A stretch of 64,000 nt of DNA from the NCBI GenBank assembly GCA_023362775.1, contig JALMGJ010000003.1, forward strand, positions 76,369,355 through 76,433,354, written 5' to 3'. The DNA is from Charina bottae (lineage: Eukaryota > Chordata > Lepidosauria > Squamata > Charinaidae). Every line of letters starts with the position of its first letter. Within the stretch, counting starts at the first letter, position 1. The position numbers and the translations under genes are program-made. This document shows, in pieces, positions 22,668 through 35,303 of this stretch. A model generated the notes under the pieces. That model ran no database searches and was not told where the DNA came from. It saw only the letters and a program-made list of their open reading frames with translations.

Positions 22668-23703
22668 CTAAAGAAATGCTATTTATTACAGTATTACTTT
22701 ATATATCCATAGGGCATCTGGGCATTACAGACATATTTTTAGATCAAACCTGATAAAGGAATTAGCTCCCCCCCACCTCCTTAAAATAGCATATTCTTTT
22801 CAAAACAAAAATACAATAGGTAAAGATGTTGTATTACTAGTTAGGGTGAGAATTATAAAAACACCAAGGAATCATTGGGAGCCTGTCCAGTAAAGATAGG
22901 TAAGATGTGTTTCTGCAGCTTAATTAAGACTCTTCCTCATTTGCATAGTTACCATACTGTTATTCAGTGACTTTGGGCAGCAATAATGATGCTACCTAAA
23001 GTTTGTTTTGATTACATTTCTTGTCAGAGAAAATTAATGCAAGGAGCTTATTCAAGGTCCCGTATTAGGTTTTCAGCCAAGCCATTTTCCTGACTCCATA
23101 GCTGTGCCTTAACTACGAGGAAAAGTGTAGCTTACTGCTATGCCTGCTTACTTTGAAGTAAGTCACATTCAGTTCAGTGAGGATTTCTCTTAGGTTAGCA
23201 TAACTAAGGGTTACAGTTTTAAGGTGTTTTGGCGTGGTTTACTGGATTAATCCAATTATCTGCATTTGCCTAACCTGTTGAATCATAAACTAATTGGACT
23301 GGCTGGGTTTGTCCCCTCTTTTGTTTGCATTGGATCGGATTGTTTTTATCTTGTGTGCTGCCCAGAGTCACTGTAAATTAGGCAGCCTATGCGTTTGTTT
23401 TATAAATAAATAACACACTGAGCCACCAACTAGCCAACCTCATTTAGCTTGTTGTGCAAACTTGGCCTATGGCTCCTCCTGTATGGAAGAGCTGCACTGA
23501 GGTCAACACTGTCTCCTTATATCTGCATAATGTAGGGCTTGGGAAGTTGGCTCCTGCTAAAAAGAGATGCTACCAATGCTATTTGCAGCATTTACTCGGG
23601 AGCTGTAGGGTGAATGGTTTCCTATAGACAGAACCTCCCACCATATCCCAGTTGCTGGGATTTTTTCCCTCCTTCCTGTAGTCAAAATGACTTGCCACCA
23701 TCT
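22668..23703. other. Intergenic, one L2-like LINE tail
   Basis: The only recognisable item is a sense L2/CR1-type end at about 23320-23415 (GTGCTGCCCAGAGTCAC, then AAATAAATAAC). The remainder is unrecognised. Confidence 0.5.
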
Positions 23704-23711
23704 CCCTAGAG

Positions 23712-23989
23712 CAGGGCTTTCCAAAGTTTTTCCCGCGGCGACACACCAACCGGCGTTGGTGTGTCGCCGCGGGAAAACCCGGAAGTGCGGCAGCGCGCAA
23801 AAACCCACAAGCGCTGCTGCTGCTTTCGGGTTTTGCGCGCTGCAGTTGGTGTGTCGCCGCGGGAAAACCCGGAAGCTCTGATGATGATCAGCGCTTCCAG
23901 GTTGTGTGGCGACACACCAGACTTCAACTCCCAGAATTCCCCAGCCAGAGGTCCACACATCTTAAAGTTGCCAAGGTTGAAAAACACTG
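23712..23989. mobile_element. Chimeric hAT-like element (family A left end, family B right end), copy A4
   Basis: It begins with the family A terminus (CAGGGCTTTCCAAAG) and GC-rich modules. At about 23928 it switches to the family B sequence (CTTCAACTCCCAGAATTCCCC) and ends with the family B terminus GGTTGAAAAACACTG. The flanks do not form a clear 8-bp duplication. Confidence 0.7.
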
Positions 23990-24314
23990 CTCTATATCAG
24001 AGCTTTCCAAACTCTGTGTCGCGACACAAAAGTGTGTCGCCTGCAGGGCCCAGATGTGTCGCGTCAAAACCCAGAAGCGCTGATGGTGTGCCATCAGCGC
24101 TTCTGGGTTTTCCCGCGGCGACACACCAACAGCGGCGCGCGAAAATCCAAAAGCGCCGCAGCCACGGCAGCACGCAAAAACCGAAAGTGGCAGCAGCACT
24201 TCCGGGTTTTTGCGCGCTGCCGCAACGGCGGCGCTTCCAGGTTTTCCCGCAGCGACACACCAACGGCGGTTGGTGTGTTGCCGCAGGAAAACTTTGGAAA
24301 GCCCTGCTCTAGAT
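23990..24314. mobile_element. Family A hAT-like element, copy A5
   Basis: The element spans 23998-24306, flanked by CTCTATAT / CTCTAGAT (7 of 8). It directly abuts the chimeric copy. It is GC-rich with TGTGTCGCGACAC near the left end. Confidence 0.85.
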
Positions 24315-24792
24315 GGTCTGAGGTGTAGCTTTGTCATTTCCCACAGATGGTGACTAGCTGGGGATTATGCATTTTTTCTTTTTGCAAACACAACAAGGCA
24401 TGGAGGTGGGTGCTAGCTGGCTGCCATCTTTTGTCCTCCCATTGGCCAGCTGGAGACAGTACAATGCACCAGTATTGGAATGCACTAGTAGAGACCCCTG
24501 TTGCAAGGCAAAATTGATTCTGGGGTTTTCTGTGTGGGAGCACCCTCTGATAAAGTTTCTGAAACTAGAGGCTCAGAGAGACCTAAATGTTTCTGTGACA
24601 AAATCATCATATTCTAATTTAACATTAAATGGTTATTTGCAAATATATTTGTGTAAAATTTAGAATTCAAAATTTAGTTTTTCTGAGTTTGAGAACAGAA
24701 GAAGAAATATGAAAAGGGGAACACTGAACACTGTAAATATAGTATGTTATCCATGCCAAAGTAAGAGGAAAAAGGCACTTTTAGCATTCCAT

Positions 24793-24841
<49 letters not shown>

Positions 24842-25072
24842 TTATATCCTGCCTTTATTATTTTTATAAATAACTCAAGGCGGCGAACATACCAAATAAT
24901 CCTTCCTCCTCCTATTTTCCCCACAACAACCACCCTGTGAGGTGAGTTGGGCTGAGAGAGAGTGACTGGCTCAAAGTCACCCAGCCGGCTTTCATGCCTA
25001 GGGCAGGACTAGAACTCACTGTCTCCTGGTTTCTAGCCCGTTGCCTTAACCACTAGACCAAACTGGCTCTCT
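24793..25072 (-). mobile_element. tRNA-derived SINE with ATT microsatellite tail
   Basis: Antisense copy: an (ATT)n run at about 24797-24840 is the tail, the central part contains GGTCACCCAGCCGGCTTTC-like sequence, and the right end is the tRNA-like head (TTAACCACTAGACCA). Confidence 0.85.
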
Positions 25073-25382
25073 ATATTTTCTATATAAAAAAACAGTAATG
25101 TTTCTATGATATTTAATTGTAATGTTTTTCGGGGACCAACTGAGGGGAAAATTGCCTGATTTTTTTTCTTATGTCTTCACAAATAAAATGGTTAAAAATT
25201 TGTTTTTTCATTAAAAACAAAACCTGACATTCAAGAAGGGGGAATAATCCCACAGACTCCTCTTCCTTTACCACAGTCTTGGGAGACTGAGCTGAATAAG
25301 ATGCCAAGGTTTTCAGATACTTTTGAAAGCAGAAACCACTAATAGTTATCAACTTTTCTCAATCAGATACCTGCTCTCAATG

Positions 25383-25632
25383 ATTTTATTTATTTATTTT
25401 TATCCTGCCTTTTTAATATTTTTTTATAAATAACTCAAGGCAGCGAACATACCTAATACTCCTTCCTCCTCCTATTTTCCCCACAATAACAACCCTGAGA
25501 GGTGAGTTGGGCTGAGAGAGAGTGACTGGCCCAAGGTCACCCAGCCGGCTTTCATGCCTAAGGCGGGACTAGAACTCACAGTCTTCTGGTTTCTAGCCCA
25601 TTGCCTTAACCACTAGACCAAACTGGCTCTCC
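25383..25632 (-). mobile_element. tRNA-derived SINE
   Basis: Second close copy of the same family, antisense, with a TTTATTTATTTTTATCC tail and the head ending CTAGACCAAACTGGCTCTC. It is a close relative of the copies at 19515 and 58866. Confidence 0.85.
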
Positions 25633-25725
25633 AATACTAAAATATGAAAATAGTAGTTATTTTCACATAGATATTTCCAATTTTCTTCAATAGTGATTTA
25701 TAGGAATGTACACATTTACAATAGG

Positions 25726-25945
25726 TTCTGGCACCTAACCAGCCTTGGCTGATCTTGAAAGCCTAAGGAGGTTTGGACTGGTTTGTACTTAGATGGGAGA
25801 CCACCAGAAAATCCCAGGATTGTGAAGTTGAAAAAATATCTCGGAAGATGGCAAGAGCAAACTATTTCCATTTGTTGCCAAAAAAATTACTGTACATGGA
25901 CATATTAATGTCATTAGGAGTCAAGCTTGACTCACAGATATGACA
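25726..25945 (+). mobile_element. 5S rRNA-derived SINE
   Basis: The 5S-like stretch TTTGTACTTAGATGGGAGAC is followed by the same kind of body as at 21498 (GGCAAGAGCAAACTA...). Diverged. Confidence 0.8.
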
Positions 25946-25949
25946 TTAT

Positions 25950-26231
25950 GGTGGGGATATGCAAAAAAGCTGAAGATCAAATAGTTTGGCCACCTAATGC
26001 GAAGAGAGGACTCACTGGAAAAGACCCTAATGCTGGGAAAGACTGAAGGCAAAAGGAGAAGGGGACGGCAGAGGATGAGATGGTTAGATAGCATCACCGA
26101 TGTAACGAACATGAATTTCTTCCTGTCCTCCACTGTCTCCGAGAGACAGTGGAGGACAGGAAGGCCTGGCGTGCTGTGGTCCATGAGGTCACGAAGAGTC
26201 GGACACGACTAAACGACTGAACAACAACAAA
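25950..26231 (+). mobile_element. BovB LINE 3' end fragment with foldback
   Basis: It translates to the BovB C-terminal block (FGHLMRREDSLEKTLMLGK, then R-R-R-G-R-Q-R-M-R-W-L-D) and ends with GTCGGACACGACTAAACGAC and ACAACAACA. It contains a perfect 21-bp inverted repeat at 26119-26163. Confidence 0.88.
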
Positions 26232-29200
26232 TGCAAACTTTATCAGTTTGGAAAGGAACATGTCATCTAACCATTGCTGTGGTGATATAAAGCCTGTCTT
26301 CCTTCCTGATACCACACGAGTAAATCTATATTGGGGAAAGTATCAGAATGTTCAGCTGATCACTTTTCCTGAATCTGGTGTCTCCCCTAATATGTCTTTC
26401 TTCAGTATCTACCATTCCCAACTCTGCTGGCTGAGTCTTATAAGGCTTGTAATTCATGATACCTAGAAGGCACTAGGATAGGGATTGTTAAGTAGTTGAT
26501 GACTTTATGCATGACTAGTATGTGGGATCTCAGTGTTGCAGTTCAAGAGAGGGAAGGGAGGACAAGAAGCACCATGTTGAAACTGAACAAACGTCATAGA
26601 GATCAAGGGCTCACTTGTGGAGAGCCAATGTTGAGAAATATTGACATTTCAAATTAGCATCTGGATTTGGACAAAAATCCCCAAGTTCAATAATTTTGGG
26701 GAGACAAAATGTTCTTAAAGCTTCCGGTTATTCAGGATCTTTTTCCAGGCTTTTTCCTCCAGTTTTCTCAAAAAATTGCATTAGAGAAGTCAAATTAAAT
26801 TTCAGAAAATGTAGTCATAAGGACCACTCTCCCAGCACCCATATCCAAAAGATACTGATTTTATCTAGCTCTGAAGACTGAAACACTGCTGCTGGTCAAT
26901 ATGGTCTGGCAGAGAACTTTTATCAGGTTGTGATCTGAGACATTAAAATCCAAATATTATGGGGCAAGAAGACAGCCATTGAGGTATCAGAGGCCTCTTC
27001 TAAGTTTAACCTAATATTAAACATACCTGCTTGGTGTCTCTTTTTTGCATGAATCAATAGGCTTCACCTTCCTGGTTGTGGCAGCAACAAATGCCCAATA
27101 CTCATAAAAAGCTACAGCAAAGATCTATGCCACAGGTATCATAGGAGCAATATGCTCCTGCTGTTAGCCATCAAATATAACCTGGGTCTACTTTTCTTTG
27201 TCTTTGGCCATTCAGCCAGCTTCAGTGACTGGTTACAAAGTCCCAGGAGTGGATAACCATTGGCCATCTAAACTGGCTTTGAATGGACTTGCCTAGACTT
27301 CAAATGTGGAAATATATCTGCCTTACTTACCTGTGCTCTTTGGCTGTATACTGTATCTTGCTTGATTTAACTATACATTATTGGCTGATAAAGGGAATAA
27401 ACTATAAGCCCATGGTTTACAGATGTCAGTGGCTGAGTTAACACAACATGCTAAGTCCCAAACAAATTACATGGTGGCTTAGCATAACATGGGATCCAGG
27501 CTGTTGATTTATCGTAGTTGCCTTAGCACAGGTATAAGTCTCAGCCTTTCCTCTATCCTGCCATGAGTTTTTGGTTATGAGTGCAATACATTTACTAAGC
27601 TTTGACCCAAGCTTCTGAAACCTTTGGAAACTCTAAGCCTTGTGTTGGCATAGCTGGATAAACGTCTTTGGCCTCCTTATCTGCAAGTTCAGAGTATGAG
27701 ATAAGCGCAGTTCCCTCTGAGCTGAGTACCTACAAACATAGAATTGTCCCATCATGATATTCTCACATGCTGGTCTTGTGCTCTGTAAGATATAATAGAT
27801 AACCCACCACTGTGAAATCAGTTGTTCCCTTGCTGGGATTTAAGCCACAGCTGTGATTAAAGTGTCCTCATATCCTGTGTAATGAAGCTAGATTCCTATG
27901 CAGCTGCTGCTGTTCAACTGACAAAACAACCACCTGTCAAATAAAAATTCAGGTTTCCCCCTCCAAATATAGTATATTCATTGAGAATATCTTGATTTAG
28001 TAAAATACAAAAGTAGTGTTCATTTTGTTTTGATCTAATTTAATAGAAGTGCTGCTCTTCTTAAATATTATGGGTACAATCCTAACGTGTACAATTCTAA
28101 CGTGAGTTTGCTCGGAAATCAGTCCCACTTAGTTAATTTAGACTTCCGTAGCATTAACTGAGATAAGTATCAAATTAATGAACTCAGAATTATGTATGAG
28201 GAAATAAGCATAGGATTATGACCAATTGACATTTCTAGTGCACTGCTATAGGATGCAAGGAGTGCCTATTAACTTTATTCAGAAGAAAAATAATAGGAAT
28301 ATAGGATCCACCTATACAATTTTGAAGAAATACACATTTTTATTTTAAGAAAATCCAAATTTTTATTGTTGAATATAAATTCCAAAGCGGTAATAATGTT
28401 CTCATGTCTGAAGCTGCACCAATTTTCGCTTCTACATGGTATCCATTTACTGTTAATGAGGCAGAAAGTAAATGGAAATCTCCAAAGACCAATACAATTT
28501 GATATGCAGAGCTGTAGAGCAGTCAAAATATCAAATAGTAGGTTTGAGGTAGAAGTTGTCTGTAGAGAATCCAATAGCCATTGGATTTTAATACCTATCT
28601 AGGTTTATAGAAGAGACTGGGATAAAGCATTTGTAATATCATATAAAGGATGTTTACTCCACAATTGCCACTTTTGCCTGTTTCCTTGTGAATATGCTGA
28701 GCTTTCCTTTTCAGGGACCTTACCTTGTCAGAGACATAGCATACGGCCTCTTCTGACTCTGAGACACATCTCTTCTGCATGCTATTCCGTGAGCAGAAAT
28801 GGAAGAAAGCGTGGGGAAGTTTGAGATAGATATAGAAGGAAAACAGAATGGAGGGGAGCTTATAAAGATGCTTCTAATTTTGAATAAGCCATTTGATCCT
28901 AGCCTATATGGTGTAATGTTAATGGCTACTCCACCTAATGATAATGAAACACATTGTAAGTAAAATCTGAAAACAATAATGGAATGTCACAGTAAGGGTT
29001 GCCCATATCTCAGTTTCCCTGCTTCGTTGACCATGGCATTGCTTTGTCCCAGGCTTGACCAGCTGAGCTATCGTTAAATCCATCATTTCCCCCTCCCCTT
29101 AATGTGGTCATTTTCCTTCCTGTTTGACACCATTTCCTTTTGTGCCGGTGGCTGCCGTTCCTAAATCCATCACAAAGAAGGGAATTGGGGAGAATGATGC

Positions 29201-30364
29201 ACGGCACTCCCTTTCCCATCACACTGAGCTCATGCTATCTGCAGAGCCTGCTGTCCCGGGAAACTGCTAAGCCCGGAAATGAAGCATGAGTTCCCTTGAA
29301 CGGCAGCTCAGCCAATAGGCCGTGCAGGGGGATTGTAAACATGTTCCGGCAGCCGTACTTCTGAGAGGTGCCATCTAGCAAACCTATATTTCTCAGGAGG
29401 CCTCCATATTAGCGCTCTGTCTGCAGTGAGAAGAATGGCAATTGTTCAGCCCTCATTTATCACTTTTAACATCTCTGACTGCTCCTAAATGGCATGGGAG
29501 GGATGTGTGGGTGGCCTTGTAAAGGAGCCTAGTTGTGGTAGCCGAGCTATGGAAGAGCAACGGAGGCCACAGGGCTAAGAAATGGCAGCAGATCTGAGAG
29601 AAGCACATGCCTAGTCTGTAAGCAAAAGCTTGGCTTAATATTTACCGAGGATAAGTAGCAAAAATAGATTAAGGAAGTGTGATGTCAGAACCAAAATGAC
29701 ATTTTTTGGAATAGTTTAGTAAATTGTTGAGGCATACCTGCAAGGTCTGTTGCTATCAGAGCTATAGACTTCTCCCATTACAAGTCCTCTCTAAAATGTT
29801 TAATTAAATACCTGATTGAATCAGAATCCTCCTTGCCAATAGAAAATTTAGAAGCCATGTTTGGATCTCCTTTTCATCTTTATTCTCCTCCCCACTAGGG
29901 TGGGAGTGAGGTTTATCCACTTTTGACTCTTCAAAATATATTTGGATTCCTTTTACTTTACACAGTGTTCCTCTAAGGGACATGTGCCAGTCTTTGCTGT
30001 CTTTAGGGGAGGAAAAAAGCTTAATTTAACAGCTGAAATCTACAAAAACAGTGAAAGATTCAGCACACCATCATTCCTGGTGGCTTGGCTACTCCCCCAG
30101 AGCCAGAATGAAATGATGTAAACACTGTATTTTCTTACTCAGTAAGCATAATTCAAAGAAAGAAAGATAATTGCACATGTTCATCTTTGTTTTGAAAAGC
30201 TGTACATGTGCATGCACGAGAATGTATGATTTGAGGCTCTAAGTAAAGATCCAGAATCAGATCCTGCAACTCAGACAGAAGTAAAAAGAAGACAGAGAAT
30301 GGAGGGGAGCTTACAAAGATGTTTGAATTTTGAGATCCAGAATCAACCCAACTTGCAGTCAAGT
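26232..30364. other. Intergenic, no recognised feature
   Basis: I saw no gene, splice-bounded conserved block or repeat terminus I could name. About 29220-29370 is somewhat GC-richer than its surroundings and contains a CCAAT motif; its meaning is unknown. Confidence 0.45.
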
Positions 30365-31930
30365 TTATTTATTTAGTCAATTTATTTTATATGGTGCCCA
30401 CCTCTCAGATTACGACTCTGGACAGCTAACATAGCATTAAAACAGAAACAAAACCAGCAAAAAAAAAACCCTCAGAAAATTGTACACACGCATAACACGC
30501 ACACACACAGCAGAAACTGAGACCAACCCACAATCATTTACATTCCAACTGTTACAGACAGGCTCATCCAGCCCAATGCCCAGGAGAAAAGCTAGGCCTT
30601 CAAGGCCTTACATAAGGCCAACAGGGTCAGGGCCATCCAAATCTTGGTGGGGGCTTGTTATGCTATTCCAAAGGGTAGATCACCAACTGAGAAGGCACAC
30701 TTTCTGGGTCCTGTCAGATGACACTGCTTTATAAAAGGGACCTGGAGCATGTTTGCTCTGTCAGATCTTGTGGGATGGCCACAAACAATTGGAGATAGGC
30801 AGTCTTGCAAGTAACATAGCACTATGCCACGAAGGGCTTTTTAGGTAGTTACCAGCATCCTGAATTGCACCCGGAAATCTACTGGGAGCCAGTACAGCTC
30901 ATAAAGCGGTAGTGTTACATAGGTGTACTGTGCTGCGCCCGTAATTACCTGCACCACTGTATTCTGGACCAGTTGCAGCTTCCAGGTAGTCTTCAAGGCA
31001 GCCCCATGTTTCATTGCAATAGTCTGAGAGGTGAGCAGGGTATGAGCAAACCCTCCTGATCCAGGAACAGAAGCAATTGGTGCACAAGAGGGATTTGTGC
31101 AAAGGCCCTCCTATCCACAGCTGCCACCAGCTCTTTAAGCAGGAGCTGAGAATCCAAGAGGACCCCCAAAATTGTGCACCAGTTCTTCTGGGAAAATGCT
31201 ACCTCATCCTTAACTAAAGATGGAAAATCCTCAGATCCAGGGAGTTCTAAAATCCATAGCCAGTCAGTCAGGGAGTTCTAAAATCCATAGCCAGTCAGTC
31301 TTGCTAGGGTTAAGCTGAAGCCTGTTCTTTGGCATTCAGACCCCACAGCCTCCAGACACTGGGAAAGGACCTTGACATCATTTGGTCAGCGTGGGGTAGA
31401 AATGTATAACTGAGTATTGTCAGCATACTCATGATATTTAACCCCATGCCAACAGATTACCTCATCCAGTAGGTTCATGTAGATGTTAAATAGGAGAGAA
31501 AAGAGTATAAAGTTCTGAAGGATCCACAAAGTTGGGATCTAGGGCTAAATCTCTTTCCCTACTACCAACATTGATGGTACTGGCCACAGAGGAAGAAAGA
31601 GAACCACTGCAACACTGTGCTCCCCATTTCTAATCCCTGAAGTAAGTCCAGAAGGATACCATGATTGATGATATTGAAGTCCACTGAGTAATTGAGGAGG
31701 AACAGGATAGATGTACACCCCATCTCAATCCCACCAGAGATAATAAACAAATGTGATCAATGTCATCTCAATACTATATCCCAGTCTAAAATCTGACTGA
31801 AAAGGGTCCAGATAATGTATTTTTTCCAGGGCCCTCTGAGGCTGCAAACCAACCACTTTCTCAACAGCCTGACCTAAAGGGGAAGGTTGGAGATGGGAGG
31901 AAAATTGTCCGACACTGTTGAATTCAGCAA
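30365..31930 (-). mobile_element. L2/CR1-type LINE remnant
   Basis: Antisense 3' end at left (TTTATTTATTTAGTC, then AGATTACGACTCTGG), running into a decayed ORF2 C-terminus. The text matches the better preserved copy at 48296-49205, for example the blocks around 30830-31030 that correspond to the GPGYL and [10 protein letters not shown] regions. Frames are broken. Confidence 0.75.
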
Positions 31931-32514
31931 TGGTTTCTTGTGTGGTTGTTGACTAGACAGCAATTGGTGAGTTTAAATGTCATGCCTTGGTTTGCTTCCT
32001 GATAAGCAGCATTGGGAAGCTAAGCCAAAATAAAATGAGCAAACAATAATGTATGCAATTCTTTGTTTCTTTGACTGGCATCCCAGTTGGTCTCGCTAAT
32101 TATCAATAGTACATTTAAAGAAATGTTTAACCCTTTCTTCCCTTGCCCTTTAGCTGATATTTGCTTCAGGATTTAGGGTTAGGTGTAAATGGCCTTGTCT
32201 GAATAATGTGGGGGTATATGTAGCATTGAGAAAAGAGTGAGGATAGCATTCTCCACGTATCCAAACAACTACCGCAATGGGAAAAAAAAACATGAACTAT
32301 TCTCTGCCATCCCAGAATAAATGATACAGAATAATGGGCTTAGGTTACAGGAGGGCAGATGACTAATTGAATATTACACAAAACTTCCCAATGGTAAAAC
32401 AAATCGAACAAATTATCCAAGAATTTGGTGTGTCTCCTTTTTTTACTGGATGCGTTGAAGCAAAGGCTGGGCAGCCATCTGCTGGGAATGCTGTAACTGG
32501 AATCCTTACACTAA

Positions 32515-32592
32515 GTGTGGGGCGATGGGTTGGTAGGGTTTGAACTCCGTGGCCTGAATGGACGCCTCCCACTCTGTGATTCTGTGATTTGT
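32515..32592 (+). mobile_element. CR1-type LINE 3' end
   Basis: It has GGGTTGGTAGGGTTTGAACT-like sequence and ends in the directly repeated ATTCTGTG octamer (ACTCTGTGATTCTGTGATT), typical of CR1 tails. Very short and 5'-truncated. Confidence 0.65.
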
Positions 32593-32654
32593 CTCCTCCT
32601 CGTCATAGGAACAAAGGAAACAGCCTTATGTAGACTGGGTTCATATATTTCACT

Positions 32655-32940
32655 TGATGACGATGATTTATTAAACTTGTATGCCACCCAACTCCCACCG
32701 ACTCTGGGTGGCTCACAGCAATCAAAACAAAGACATTAAAATGAAACCAAGAAAAGAAAAGAAAAAGTTAAAAGAGGACAAGAATGACAGACTGGATGAA
32801 ATGAAGCAAGGGGTCTCAATCCCCCTCGCCAAAGGCCTGGGTGAAGAGCCACGTTTTCACGGCTCTTCTAAACAACAGCAGAGTGGAGGCCATCCAGATC
32901 TGGCGGGGAAACCTCATAAATCTTGGTTTGGTTAACATGG
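32655..32940 (-). mobile_element. L2-type LINE 3' fragment
   Basis: Antisense tail (TGATTTATTAAACTTGTATG, then CGACTCTGGGTGGCTCACA), followed by 3' sequence of the same type as 48296. Confidence 0.65.
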
Positions 32941-33015
32941 TGTATTGACAGGAACTGAAAAAACAAATTTCTTAGCGTGCTGCGTGAACACAGTCACTGA
33001 ATCAGATTAAGTTCC

Positions 33016-33127
33016 ATCTAGCTCAGTGTTTCTCAATCTCAGCAACTTTAAGATACGTGGACTTCAACTCCCAGAATTCCCCAGCCAGCATCTTAAAGTG
33101 CTGAGATTGAGAAACTCTGATCGAGCT
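33016..33127. mobile_element. Small hAT-type palindromic element, family B
   Basis: The element spans 33024-33119. Its ends are CAGTGTTTCTCAATCTC and GATTGAGAAACTCTG, flanked by ATCTAGCT / ATCGAGCT (7 of 8). The centre is the near-palindrome ACTTCAACTCCCAGAATTCC. Confidence 0.88.
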
Positions 33128-33265
33128 TAATATTGCCCATGGACACTCAATTGGCACAGGCTGTCCAAGGTCTCAGGCTGGGGGCTTTCTTAGCAGTGCT
33201 GGTGGAATTGGGGAGTGAACCTTCTGCACACAAAACATGTACTTATCACAGAGCTATGGCCCTTC

Positions 33266-33590
33266 ATAGAATCCTAGGGTTGCAAGGGATCTTAGAGGTC
33301 TTCTAGTCCAACCCCTGCCCAGTGCAGGTATCCTCATACCATCCCGGACAAATGGCTATCCAAATCATCTTTTGAAAACCTTCAGTGATGGAGCACCCAT
33401 GACTTTAGGAGGCAGGCTGTTCCTCTGCTTAAGAACTTTCACGCTCAGTTCATACCTCTTATTTCAACTTTGGATCTCCCTCTGTAACGCTTCCACCCAT
33501 TTAATAGTAGCCTGACCAACGCCTCTGGGAAATTTATATGGAGAATGTAAGTGCAACATCCAATACTCCCATTGTTTGTCATGAGGACTT
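33266..33590 (-). mobile_element. CR1-type LINE 3' fragment
   Basis: The antisense CR1 tail CATAGAATCCTAGGGTTG is followed by AGGTCTTCTAGTCCAACCC, the hallmark of the sauropsid CR1 3' end, and then upstream CR1 sequence (GGAGCACCCATGACTTTAGG-like). Confidence 0.8.
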
Positions 33591-35181
33591 GGTATTCAGA
33601 GATATCCTGCCTCTAAAATCTGAACAATAGCAATCAGGCTATAGAAGGGACCTGAATGGGGAGGAGCAAATCAGAGGAATTTTGGGTAGGTAGCGTTGAG
33701 GTCAAGGGTGGAGAGATTAGCTTTACACCCTTACATTCGAATAGCAGCAATTACCTTGTGTTAAAAATCCTGCTCCCTGGCATGGCCTGACAGACATGCA
33801 ATGCACACTCTGTAGTCACAGGATCAGAATAAATCCAGACCTTAAAATAGAAGTTGGCATGACAGCTTGCTTTAGAAAATGCAGGTGTGGAATTTGACCT
33901 TGTCTTAGATGTGATGCAGTATTTTTTGTATACTTTAGTCATACACTTCCTCAACAGAGTTGATGTGTGCCTGGCATCTGGCCAACAGATTAGACAACGT
34001 TCTTGTTACTAATATACTACATAAAGCACAATAAACGTAGGGAGTAAATCAATAGGTTCTCAGAGTTGGTATTGCTGGCTAATTTCTGAGCTCAGATAAT
34101 AGCCCTTTTACATGACTAATGCAAAGCTAAAAAATACAGAGCTTTCTTAAATGGTAAAGATGAAAGAAGGGAGATGTTTTACATTGGAAGCATTCATGTA
34201 TTGTGCCAAACTATAATACAGGTTATTAAGTTTGTTTAATATGTTGTGCAAACCCAGCCATTGTGGTTTGTAAACCATGGTAGTTTAGCATATTGTAAAA
34301 ACTCAGCTAATAGTGCTTATTCAGTAATAGCCAAAGAAATCATGTCTTAGTACAATTATAAACCATCTCCGTCTCTCACACATCCATTTTACTGCCTGAG
34401 ATTATAACAAGTGGGAACTTGGTCTACTAAAGTAACTATTCTCGTGGGATTAGTAAAAGGTATGTAACATATTTTGTTTCAACTCTGCTGGATGCCAGCA
34501 GTGGCCAACCCGTCAGTTTTGTCTTTGGATACAGAAGGGCTGGCCTTTTGCAAGGTGAAAGCCGAACGTGGACCATACGGCCACTGCTTTGGTCACTAAC
34601 CCTTTGGTCTTTTCTTTGTTTCCTCCTCCTCCGTTCCTCTTCACATAAGTCTTTGTGTAATCACTAGAGAGCAAGGGAACACAGTGGGGCCCACCCGTAA
34701 GATGATGTAGCTTCCTTGGCTCTCTGTGAAGGTTGATGGGGAAAGTGAGGCTTAAACCAAAGATGTTCCAGCTCATTGCCTTTAACTGAGATGTTACTTC
34801 AGCTCACAAATAGCTAATCCATACTTGAGGGATGAAATGCACAGTAGTGAAGTAGGCCTATGGCATAAGGCCACAAAAGTGCATTTGCACTTTTATCCAT
34901 TAAATTAAAAGTTTTCTAAATTGTATAAATGGATGTAATCAAACAGTAGAAGAGAATCTGTCAGTACTGTTGATGCAGGATTCACTTTTACTTTTACTTT
35001 ATTGCAATTCTTGATTATACATTATAAAAATTATGACATTTTCACCTAGAAAAGCTTGGGAAAAAGAAAGGCCACAGCATCTCTCTTAAAATGGCATTTA
35101 CTCAATTGTTATAGAAGCTTTCAGGTATCTATCAAGGTGTGACATAATGTAGTTTTTTAAATTTCTCTGTAGTGTTTAGTA

Positions 35182-35303
35182 GTGTTTCTCAACTGTGACA
35201 ACTTTAAGATGTGTGGACTTCAACTCCCAGGCAGTATGCTGGCTGGGGAATTCTGGGAGTTGAAATCCACACATCTTTAAGTTGCCAAGGTTGAGAAATA
35301 CTG
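35182..35303. mobile_element. Small hAT-type palindromic element, family B
   Basis: Ends GTGTTTCTCAACTG and GGTTGAGAAATACTG surround the palindromic core with GGGAATTCTGGGAGTTGAA. Flanks GTTTAGTA (overlapping the start) and GTATAGTA fit an 8-bp duplication with one mismatch. Confidence 0.8.
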
